Positions 6,871-13,356 of a stretch of 19,620 nt of DNA are shown here, piece after piece. The translations under genes and the position numbers were made by a program. Source of the DNA: SM23-32 sp964434535 (GTDB lineage Bacteria; Planctomycetota; Brocadiia; SM23-32); NCBI GenBank assembly GCA_964434535.1, contig CAYSWA010000043.1, forward strand, positions 1 through 19,620. The letters run 5' to 3'. The notes beneath the pieces were generated by a model. The model was given only the letters and a program-made list of their open reading frames with translations, had not been told where the DNA came from and searched no databases. Positions within the stretch are counted from its first letter, which is position 1. The number at the start of each line of letters is the position of its first letter.

Positions 6871-9060
6871 GTGCCCGTGCACCGGCACCCCCGCCGGCCT
6901 CCTCTTGCTCCGGCCACGGCGCTGCTGTGCCTGGCCGCGCTGGCGGCCGGCTGCGTGCAGATGCCGCCGGAGGAGCTGAGCCCCCGCGCCAGTGCGCCGG
7001 AGCTGGCGTCGCACGTGCGTTTCCTGGCCCAGCCCGCCCTGAAGGGGCGCAAGCCCCGCACGCGCGGCTCGCGCATCGCCCGCCGCTACATCGCCGCGCG
7101 GTTCCGCGCCTACGGCCTGAAGCCCTGGCCGGGCTACGACGGCTACGAGCAGCCCTTCCTTACCGGCACGAACCTGGTCGGCGTCCTGCCCGGCTCCGAC
7201 CCCGCGCTGGCTGACCAGGTGGTGCTGCTCAGCGCCCACTACGACCATCTGGGCCGCGACGAGGACGGCGCCGTGCTGCCCGGCGCGGCCGACAACGCCT
7301 CCGGCGTGGCGGTGCTGCTGGAGACGGCGGAGCAGCTCGCGTTGAGAGATGCGCGCCCTCGCCGCACCGTCTGCTTCGCGGCCTTCGACTGCGAGGAGAT
7401 GATGCTGCTCGGCGCGCTCTCCTTCGCCGCCCGGCAGCAGTTCGCCCCCGACCGTCTCGCCGCCGTGGTGAACGTGGACATCGTGGGCCGGCGGCTGATG
7501 GACGTGCTGGAGGAGACGCTCTTCGCCGCCGGCACCGAGGGGCGGCCGGCGCTGCGGCGGGCGGTCGAGGAGGCGGGCCGCACGGCCGGACTCCGCGTGC
7601 TGCCGGTCGGCACGGACCTGGTCGGGCCGGTCGGCGACCACGTCGCCCTCGAGCCCTCCGGCGCCCCCTGCCTCTTCTTCAGCTCCGGCTGGTACGGCGA
7701 TTACCACCAGCCGACCGACACGGCGGACCGCCTCGACTACGACCTGGCCGAGCGGGCGGCGAAGGTGGTCGCAGAGACGGTGGCCCGGCTCGCCGACGCG
7801 GACGAGATCCCGGCCCGGGCCGCCGACGACAGCGCGCGCGAGGAACTGGCCGCCGTGCGCACCGTCCTGGCCGAGCTGACCGCCTGTGCCGAGGCGGCGA
7901 GCCTGACCGGACAGGAAGCCGCCGCACTGGCGCCGCTATTGTCCCGCGCCGACGAACTCCTCGCTGAACCGGCCTACGGCCCCGAGCAGCGGCGCCGGTT
8001 CATCTGGGAGCTGGCCGAGGCGGTCGTGCCGATCACCATCCGCCTGGCGGAGGTCGAGGTGCCCGAGCCCGAGCAGCTGCCCCCCGACGGCGCAGAAGTG
8101 GTAACCGCGGAAGACCTGGCCGTCTGGGCCGCCGTGCAGCACGAGTTCCTCGCCACCCATCGGGCCATGGCGGTGCAGGAGGCCATGCGCGTGCTGCGCA
8201 TGCTGGAGCGGCACCGGCCGGGCCTGCTGCGCGGGCTGCCGGCCTACGAGCGGCACGCCTGGGCGCTGAGCGAGCGCGACCTGCACCTGCTGGACATCGG
8301 CGACGGGCGGCGGCGGCTCAGCGTCGTGATGGCCTCCCTGCACGTCGAGATCGACCCGTCCCCCTGGCCGCTGCTCGGACCGCTCGGGGGCAAGCGCGAG
8401 GCGTCCATGATCGGCCTGGCCGGCGACTGCGCCGGCACGCCGGGCGAGCTGGCCGACTACTGCCTGCTGCGGTGGCGTCAGCGCAGCGAGGAGGATTCGT
8501 ACGGGCGGGCCTGGGCGCGCGTTCTGCGGGCCGTCACCGGGGCCGACGCCGGCGAGAGCTACGAAGACTGGCTCGCCCGGCGGCTTGAGCAGTCGGGCGC
8601 GCCCGACGAGCGGGCGTGGCTCGCCGCCCTGGTCGCCAGCCCGCAGCCGGCCACGGCCCGGGCCGCCGCCGAGGAGGCGCTGAAGGCCGCCGGCGAGGAC
8701 GGCTCGACGGCCGTGCGGCGGCTCGTCGTCGACACATCGGCCGACGCCGGCGTGCGCGCGGCGGCGGTGGGGGCGATGGGCGAGGGCCGCTCGCGGGCGG
8801 ACCTGCTTGTGCTGGCCGCCCTCGTGGCCGACCGCACGCGCCTGGACCGGGAGGAGCTCTACTACTGGTTCGACCCGGCCTGCCCGGCCTACGAGCACCC
8901 GCTGCTGCGGTTCGTGCGCCACGCCACGCGCAAGCGGTGGCGCGAGGGGCCGACCACGATGAGCGAACTCGCCGCCGAGCGGCTGGCGGAGCTGACGGGC
9001 CGCGACTTCGGCCGCGACGTGGAGCGCTGGTGGAGCTGGATCGAGCGGCACGCCGAGTAG
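6871..9060 (+). CDS. M28-family zinc aminopeptidase lipoprotein with large uncharacterised C-terminal region
   Basis: The 729-residue protein opens with a lipoprotein signal ending LAALAAGC, so Cys28 should be lipidated and the protein exported and membrane-anchored. Residues 45-305 form an M28 (Leu/transferrin-receptor-type) peptidase domain with all expected di-zinc ligands: His123 (SAHYDHLG), Asp141 (AADNASG), Glu176 with Glu175 as base (DCEEM), Asp203 (VNVDIVG) and His279 (DYHQPTDT). Such enzymes remove N-terminal residues from peptides. Residues 311-729 match nothing I can name. The segment from about 590 has HEAT-like helical character (AVRRLVVDTSADAGVRAAAVGAM), and the ending AERLAELTGRDFGRDVERWW resembles endings I recall from planctomycete HEAT-repeat proteins. 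The GTG at 6871 lies one base after the apt stop and gives a good signal peptide. It is the last gene of the plus-strand run. Confidence 0.88.
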   Translation: MPVHRHPRRPPLAPATALLCLAALAAGCVQMPPEELSPRASAPELASHVRFLAQPALKGRKPRTRGSRIARRYIAARFRAYGLKPWPGYDGYEQPFLTGTNLVGVLPGSDPALADQVVLLSAHYDHLGRDEDGAVLPGAADNASGVAVLLETAEQLALRDARPRRTVCFAAFDCEEMMLLGALSFAARQQFAPDRLAAVVNVDIVGRRLMDVLEETLFAAGTEGRPALRRAVEEAGRTAGLRVLPVGTDLVGPVGDHVALEPSGAPCLFFSSGWYGDYHQPTDTADRLDYDLAERAAKVVAETVARLADADEIPARAADDSAREELAAVRTVLAELTACAEAASLTGQEAAALAPLLSRADELLAEPAYGPEQRRRFIWELAEAVVPITIRLAEVEVPEPEQLPPDGAEVVTAEDLAVWAAVQHEFLATHRAMAVQEAMRVLRMLERHRPGLLRGLPAYERHAWALSERDLHLLDIGDGRRRLSVVMASLHVEIDPSPWPLLGPLGGKREASMIGLAGDCAGTPGELADYCLLRWRQRSEEDSYGRAWARVLRAVTGADAGESYEDWLARRLEQSGAPDERAWLAALVASPQPATARAAAEEALKAAGEDGSTAVRRLVVDTSADAGVRAAAVGAMGEGRSRADLLVLAALVADRTRLDREELYYWFDPACPAYEHPLLRFVRHATRKRWREGPTTMSELAAERLAELTGRDFGRDVERWWSWIERHAE

Positions 9061-9096
9061 CCGCCGCGGCGGCGTCACCGCTCCGCCTCGCCGCGG
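9060..9096. repeat. Inverted repeats between convergent genes (possible terminator)
   Basis: A 14-base palindrome covers 9060-9073. CCGCGGCG (9064-9071) can also pair with CGCCGCGG (9089-9096), an 8-bp stem with a 17-base loop. It lies in the 73-base gap between the convergent M28 peptidase and methyltransferase genes, where a two-way terminator would be expected. No T tract is seen, so the terminator role is only inferred. Confidence 0.4.
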
Positions 9097-9133
9097 CGCA
9101 ACGAGACCTCTTCGAGCCTGAGCACGGCGCCGG

Positions 9134-10123
9134 TCACGTCCCCTCCCTGCCGGCCGCCATGAAGGCCTCGAGGTTGGCCATCGGCACGTCGGCCGGCACG
9201 TCGCAGCCGGTCGAGAGGACGAAGTTCGGGCGGCCGGCCATCCGCTCGCGCAGCCGCAGCACGTGCTCGCGCACGCCCGCGGGCTCCAGCTTCAGCAGCA
9301 CGTTGACGGGGCTGACGTTGCCGATCAGCACCATCTCCCCCGGCAGCCGCTCCGCCGCCGCCGGCAGGTCCACCGGGCTGCCCAGGCTCAGCCCATCGAC
9401 GGCGAGCTCGGCCAGCTCGCCCAGCAGGTGCTTGGTGTCCCCGCAGGCGTGGTAGACGGGCATCGCCTCCCGCAGCGTGGAGGCGACGATGGAAGCGAAC
9501 CGGCCGGCGAACTCGGGGTATTGCTTAGGGCCGAGGATCGTCGCCGTCGGGTCGAGGATCACCACGGCCTGCGCCCCGGCCCGCTCCAGCGCGAGCGCGT
9601 AGCGCGTCACCACGCTGGTGGCCAGCTCGAGCGTCCGGTAGACCAGCTTCGGCTCCAGCAGCACGTTCATGGCGATGTCGTTCGCCCCGCAGAGCAGCCC
9701 GGCGAGCGTGAAGGGCCCGGTCACGTAGCCGCAGCGCAGCACGTCCTCCGCCAGCAGCGAACGCAGCTCGCGCATGGTCTGGATGAAGGCGGCCGCGCGG
9801 GCGTCCTTCAGCACGTCGACGGCCTTGAACTGGTCAAGGTCCGCGATGGTGTGGACGGGGTGGATCTCGACGCTCGGGCTCTCGTGCAGCGGAAAGCGGA
9901 CCTGAAGGCCCATCCCGCTTGCCTCGACGGCGAGGTCCATCAGCAGGAAGACGGCGTCGGGGCGGAGGCGGCGATGGAGGGTCTGGAGGCTCCAGGCGTG
10001 GACGCCCCAGTTGAACTCGTTCAGCTTGATGCTCGTGCCGGTCAGGGCGGCGGCGGGGTAGCCGACCAGGGGCATCACGGGCGTGCGGCCGAGGGCCTTG
10101 ACGTAGTCGAGCAGGCGTCCCAT
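9134..10123 (-). CDS. Uroporphyrinogen-decarboxylase-superfamily methyltransferase (MtaA/CmuA-like)
   Basis: This 329-residue TIM-barrel protein belongs to the URO-D superfamily but carries the zinc-site pattern of its methyltransferase branch, not of HemE. His225-x-Cys227 (YHACGDT) and Cys307 (STGCDVPADVP) are placed like the thiol-activating zinc ligands of MtaA/MtbA, which transfer methyl groups between a corrinoid protein and coenzyme M or another thiol. Other family landmarks are GYVTGPFTLAGLL, IGNVSPVNVL and NLEAFMAA at the end. The ATG at 10123 has GGAG eight bases upstream, and MGRLLDYVKALGRTPVMPLVG is a typical opening. No corrinoid protein, substrate-specific methyltransferase or activator is nearby, so the methyl donor and acceptor are unknown. 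Such paralogues are frequent in anaerobic and PVC-type genomes. Confidence 0.82.
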   Translation of the reverse strand: MGRLLDYVKALGRTPVMPLVGYPAAALTGTSIKLNEFNWGVHAWSLQTLHRRLRPDAVFLLMDLAVEASGMGLQVRFPLHESPSVEIHPVHTIADLDQFKAVDVLKDARAAAFIQTMRELRSLLAEDVLRCGYVTGPFTLAGLLCGANDIAMNVLLEPKLVYRTLELATSVVTRYALALERAGAQAVVILDPTATILGPKQYPEFAGRFASIVASTLREAMPVYHACGDTKHLLGELAELAVDGLSLGSPVDLPAAAERLPGEMVLIGNVSPVNVLLKLEPAGVREHVLRLRERMAGRPNFVLSTGCDVPADVPMANLEAFMAAGREGT

Positions 10124-10198
10124 GCTGATCTCCGTGCGGGCAGGGGGCCACCATGTTGCGCGAGCCCCGCGCTGGATGCAAGCGCAACGGCACGACCC

Positions 10199-10232
10199 CC
10201 AACGCAGAGAGCGCAGAGGACACGGAGAACAG
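10199..10232. repeat. CACGGAG-type dispersed intergenic repeat, copy 1
   Basis: The stretch contains CGCAGAGAGCGCAGAGG followed by ACACGGAGAAC, a degenerate tandem of roughly 9-base CxCGGAG/CGCAGAG units. Related stretches occur at 11697-11725 (same strand) and 17520-17550 (opposite strand), all outside genes and all ending in GGAGAAC on their own strand. Confidence 0.55.
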
Positions 10233-10267
10233 CGAAGAGAAGGATGAAGTGACGGTGCTCCCGCTCT

Positions 10268-10297
10268 GCCGTGGCCGTTGGCGTTGCCGTTGCCGTC
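10268..10297. repeat. Tandem hexamer repeat (GCCGTT)
   Basis: Five consecutive 6-base units read GCCGTG, GCCGTT, GGCGTT, GCCGTT and GCCGTC. They lie in the 300-base gap between the divergent methyltransferase and argG genes, next to two other short repeats. Confidence 0.75.
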
Positions 10298-10299
10298 CA

Positions 10300-10327
10300 A
10301 ATCTCCAATCTACAATCTGCAATCCCG
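10300..10327. repeat. Tandem heptamer repeat (AATCTNC)
   Basis: Four consecutive 7-base units read AATCTCC, AATCTAC, AATCTGC and AATCCCG. The AT-rich run is unlike the surrounding DNA and ends three bases before the -35 box of the argG promoter. Confidence 0.8.
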
Positions 10328-10330
10328 TGA

Positions 10331-10359
10331 TTGACACTGCGGCCGGGCTCCGGTATAAC
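10331..10359 (+). promoter_or_regulatory. Sigma-70-type promoter for argG
   Basis: TTGACA (10331-10336), exactly 17 bases, then TATAAC (10354-10359): a perfect -35 and a near-perfect -10. Transcription would begin near 10366, giving a leader of about 58 bases. This rules out translation starts upstream of about 10366 for argG. Confidence 0.85.
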
Positions 10360-10423
10360 CGTTCTGCGCCGCGCACCATCCAGCCGACCCCGCCGGCCCA
10401 CCTCAGCGAAGGAGACCATCCCG

Positions 10424-11680
10424 GTGAGCGAGAAGGGCAGAGTCATCCTGGCCTACTCCGGCGGGCTCGATACGTCCGTCGCCGTCCGGTGGATCCAGGA
10501 GACGTACGGCCTGGACGTGATCACGCTGACGATCGACCTCGGCACGCACGAGGACCTCCAGACGATCCGGCGCCGGGCGCTGGAGGTCGGCGCGGTCAAG
10601 GCGCTGGTCACCGACGCGAGCGGTATCTTCGTGGAGTACTTCATCTGGCCGGCGCTCCGGGCCGGGGCGCTGTATGAGGGCGTCTACCCGCTCGCCACGG
10701 CGCTCGGGCGGCCCCTGATCGCCAAGCTCATGGTCGACACCGCCCGCCAGGAGGGCGCCGAGGCCGTCGCCCACGGCTGCACCGGGAAGGGCAACGACCA
10801 GGTCCGCTTCGACGTCTCCATCCAGACCCTCGCCCCCGAGATGCGGATCATCGCCCCGGCGCGCGAGTGGGGCATGACGCGCGAGGAGGAGATGGACTAC
10901 GCCGCCCGCCACGGCATCGAGATCGACGTCACGAAGAAGAGCCCCTACTCGACCGACGAGAACCTCTGGGGCCGCAGCATCGAGTGCGGCGCCCTGGAGG
11001 ACCCGTGGGCCGAACCGCCCGCCGACGCCTACGCCTGGACGGGCGACCCCGCCGAGGCACCCGACGAGCCGGAATACGTCGAGATCGAGCTCGAGAAAGG
11101 CGTCCCGGTCGCCCTCGACGGCCGGGCCATGGACGGCGTCGCCCTGATCGAGGAGCTGAACCACCGGGCCGGCCGGCACGGCATCGGGCGCATCGACCAC
11201 ATCGAGAACCGCGTGATCGGCATCAAGAGCCGCGAGATCTACGAGGCCCCCGCCGGCGTGCTGCTCCACGCCGCCCACGCCGCCGTGGAGGGCATGACGA
11301 TGACCCGGCCGGCGCTGCGGTTCAAGGAGGTCGTCAGCACCCACTACGCGGACCTGATCTACGACGGCCTCTGGTTCAGCAAGTTCCACCAGGACCTCGC
11401 CGCCTACGTGCTCAGCACCCAGCAGGTGGTCACGGGCGTGGCGAAGATGCGCCTGTTCAAGGGCCAGGCGACGAAGGCGGGGGTCAAGAGCGACTACGCC
11501 CTCTATCGGAAGGCGCTGGCCACCTACGAGGCGGGGGACGAGTTCGACCACCGGGCGGCGCTCGGGTTCATCGCGCTGCACGGCCTGCCCACGCGCACGC
11601 AGGCCGAGGTGCTCAAGACGGCGCTGCCGGAGGAGGAAGTCCGCCCCCGCCTCAGCCCGCCTGAGGTCAAGCCGCAGTAG
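10424..11680 (+). CDS. argG: Argininosuccinate synthase
   Basis: This 418-residue cytoplasmic enzyme condenses citrulline and aspartate, with ATP going to AMP and PPi, in the penultimate step of arginine synthesis. The N-terminal ATP pyrophosphatase loop YSGGLDTS is at residues 11-18. The highly conserved blocks VAHGCTGKGNDQVRF and KKSPYSTDENLWGRSIECG follow, then the C-terminal synthetase domain with AALGFIALHGLP near the end. Length and motifs match the bacterial type-1 enzyme. The start is the GTG at 10424, nine bases after AAGGAG; the promoter at 10331-10359 lies within any longer open frame, so an upstream start is unlikely. The gene is monocistronic as far as can be seen, with no argH or other arginine gene nearby. 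No ArgR-type operator was identified. Confidence 0.97.
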   Translation: MSEKGRVILAYSGGLDTSVAVRWIQETYGLDVITLTIDLGTHEDLQTIRRRALEVGAVKALVTDASGIFVEYFIWPALRAGALYEGVYPLATALGRPLIAKLMVDTARQEGAEAVAHGCTGKGNDQVRFDVSIQTLAPEMRIIAPAREWGMTREEEMDYAARHGIEIDVTKKSPYSTDENLWGRSIECGALEDPWAEPPADAYAWTGDPAEAPDEPEYVEIELEKGVPVALDGRAMDGVALIEELNHRAGRHGIGRIDHIENRVIGIKSREIYEAPAGVLLHAAHAAVEGMTMTRPALRFKEVVSTHYADLIYDGLWFSKFHQDLAAYVLSTQQVVTGVAKMRLFKGQATKAGVKSDYALYRKALATYEAGDEFDHRAALGFIALHGLPTRTQAEVLKTALPEEEVRPRLSPPEVKPQ

Positions 11681-11696
11681 GCCGAACGGGCGGCCC

Positions 11697-11725
11697 ACCA
11701 CGGAGGCGCAGAAGCCAGGGAGAAC
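11697..11725. repeat. CACGGAG-type dispersed intergenic repeat, copy 2
   Basis: ACCACGGAGGCGCAGAAG followed by CCAGGGAGAAC is a degenerate version of the repeat at 10199-10232 and, reversed, 17520-17550. It lies just after the argG stop codon. Confidence 0.5.
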
Positions 11726-11745
11726 GGCGGCGAGGCCCCGCTGCA

Positions 11746-11775
11746 TTGCACGGCGGCGCCGGCGCGGCGTACACT
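11746..11775 (+). promoter_or_regulatory. Sigma-70-type promoter for the Bat-type gene pair
   Basis: TTGCAC (11746-11751), an 18-base spacer and TACACT (11770-11775). The predicted start near 11782 lies about 23 bases before the GTG at 11805. The match is weaker than for argG. Confidence 0.5.
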
Positions 11776-11804
11776 GGCGGCGGACCGCACGCAGGAGGAC
11801 GGCA

Positions 11805-12362
11805 GTGATCCGCCCGGCCATGGCCGCTCTCGTGATCGCCGCGCTCTGGCCGGCGCTGCTCGGCGCGGCGCCGGCAGGGCCGCAGCCGGAGGGCGACATA
11901 CTCGGGCCGATCGGTCCGATGCCGTGGCCCGAGGCGGCGCCCCGGCCCTCGGCCCGGCGGCTGCTGGCGGGCGCGATCGCCGTGGGGTTCGTCGGCTTCG
12001 GGCTCTACTACGTGCTGCGACGCCGCCGGCGACGCGCCCGCCATCTCCCCGCCCGCCCGGAGCTGCCGCCCCCGGGAGAGGAACTCTCCGACGCCGAGTT
12101 CTACGGCCGCCTCCTGGGGGCCGCGCGCGCGGCGCTCGCCGCCAGGCAAGGACCGTCGAGCGCCCATGCCCACGCGCTGACGCCCCGCGAGCTGGCCGAG
12201 GCCGTGCCGGGCGGGCAGCAGTGGCGCGAGCTCTGCCTGCGGGCCGAGGCGGCCCAATACGGCGCCGCGCGGATAGCGCCCGAGCGCCGCCGCGCCGACG
12301 GCGAGCTCGCCCGCCGGGTGATCGCCCCTCGCCGACCGGCCGTGCCGACCGACGGAGCATGA
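11805..12362 (+). CDS. DUF4381-like membrane protein of a Bat-type pair
   Basis: The 185-residue protein starts with a probable signal peptide (residues 1-22, ending GAAPA). The segment DILGPIGPMPWPEAAP follows, then one membrane helix at about 53-71 ending in a six-Arg stop-transfer run, then a cytoplasmic domain with a helix ELSDAEFYGRLLGAARAALAAR. The pattern of a short Pro/Trp segment before a single helix and a basic C-terminal domain resembles DUF4381 proteins encoded just before BatA in Bat operons; the similarity is of layout and is tentative. The GTG at 11805 is preceded by AGGAGGA; an in-frame ATG at 11820 is less well served. Only four bases separate it from the next gene, which encodes the expected von Willebrand A partner. 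Confidence 0.65.
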   Translation: MIRPAMAALVIAALWPALLGAAPAGPQPEGDILGPIGPMPWPEAAPRPSARRLLAGAIAVGFVGFGLYYVLRRRRRRARHLPARPELPPPGEELSDAEFYGRLLGAARAALAARQGPSSAHAHALTPRELAEAVPGGQQWRELCLRAEAAQYGAARIAPERRRADGELARRVIAPRRPAVPTDGA

Positions 12363-12366
12363 CCGC

Positions 12367-13344
12367 ATGGGCTTCGAAAGTCCGCTGGCGCTGCTGCTTC
12401 TGCCCCTGGCGGCGCTGCCGCTGCTGGGGCTGAGGGTCCGACGGCGCGTGAGCGCGGTGCTGCCCACGCAGACGCCGGCTCCGCCGCGGCGCGCCCACTT
12501 GCTCTTTCTGCCCCCGGCGCTGGTGGCGCTCGCCGCCGCCCTGGCGGCGCTCGCGGCGGCGGGGCCGCACCGGGGGGCGCGCATCGCGCGTGACCCCCGG
12601 CTCGCTCGCGACCTGGCGCTCGTGCTCGACACCTCCGAGAGCATGCGCGCCCTCGACATGGAGCTGGCCGGGCGGCCGGCCTCGCGCATGGACGCCGCGC
12701 TGCGGTTCGCCGACGCTTTCATCGCCCGGCGGGAGGGCGACCGCGTGGCGATCGTCGCCTTCGGCACGCGGGCGGTCACGCAGTGTCCCCTCACGTTCGA
12801 CCGCGAGGTCGCGCGGGCGCTGCTCGGCTACGTGCGGGCGGAGGTGCTGGGCAGGCGGACGGCGCTCGGCGAGGGCATCGCGCTCGGTGCGGCCCGGCTG
12901 GAGCGCGGTGGGGCGCTGGTGCTGCTGAGCGACGGGGAGAGCACGGCGGGCGAGGTGACGCCGCAGGAGGCGGCGGCCGCCGCCGCGCTGCGGGGGGTGC
13001 GCGTCTATGCCGCCGGCGTCGGCGGCGAGGGGCCGGCGCCGGTGCCGGCGCGGATGCCCTCGGGGCGGCTGCGCATCGTGCAGAAGGACTACCGCCTCGA
13101 CGAGGGAACGCTCAGGGCGGTGGCGGAGCTGACCGGCGGGCGCTACTTCCGCGCGCGGGATGCCGGCGCCCTGCGGGAGGTCTTCGCCCGGATCGACCGG
13201 CTGGAGCGACGCGAGGTCGAGCAGGTGCGGCGCGTGCCGGTCGGTCGGCTGGGGCATTGGCTGGCGCTGTCGGCGGCGGGCGCCCTGGCGGCGGCCCTGG
13301 CGCTCTCGGCCTCGGTGCTGCGCAGCGCGCCCGCGCTGCGCTGA
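12367..13344 (+). CDS. BatA-like von Willebrand factor A domain membrane protein
   Basis: The 325-residue protein has two N-terminal membrane helices (about 6-21 and 45-65), a vWA domain (about 80-285) and a C-terminal helix (about 297-318), the standard BatA architecture with the vWA domain outside the cytoplasmic membrane. The metal-ion-dependent adhesion site is intact: DTSES at 88-92, Thr165 and Asp189 (LSDGES). Bat proteins were named for Bacteroides aerotolerance and usually accompany a MoxR ATPase, a DUF58 protein and BatB. Here none of these partners is nearby; only the DUF4381-like gene precedes it and a convergent helicase follows. The role is therefore probably a metal-dependent protein-protein contact at the membrane, with unknown target. 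Confidence 0.85.
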   Translation: MGFESPLALLLLPLAALPLLGLRVRRRVSAVLPTQTPAPPRRAHLLFLPPALVALAAALAALAAAGPHRGARIARDPRLARDLALVLDTSESMRALDMELAGRPASRMDAALRFADAFIARREGDRVAIVAFGTRAVTQCPLTFDREVARALLGYVRAEVLGRRTALGEGIALGAARLERGGALVLLSDGESTAGEVTPQEAAAAAALRGVRVYAAGVGGEGPAPVPARMPSGRLRIVQKDYRLDEGTLRAVAELTGGRYFRARDAGALREVFARIDRLERREVEQVRRVPVGRLGHWLALSAAGALAAALALSASVLRSAPALR

Positions 13345-13356
13345 GACGAAGCCGGG

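Noticed and set aside
10268..10327. CRISPR array
   Set aside because: The units are only 6 and 7 bases and contiguous, with no spacers and no cas genes in the window.
10331..10423. Upstream start for argG at 10331
   Set aside because: That TTG is the -35 box of the argG promoter; the GTG at 10424 has a good ribosome-binding site and the expected N-terminus.
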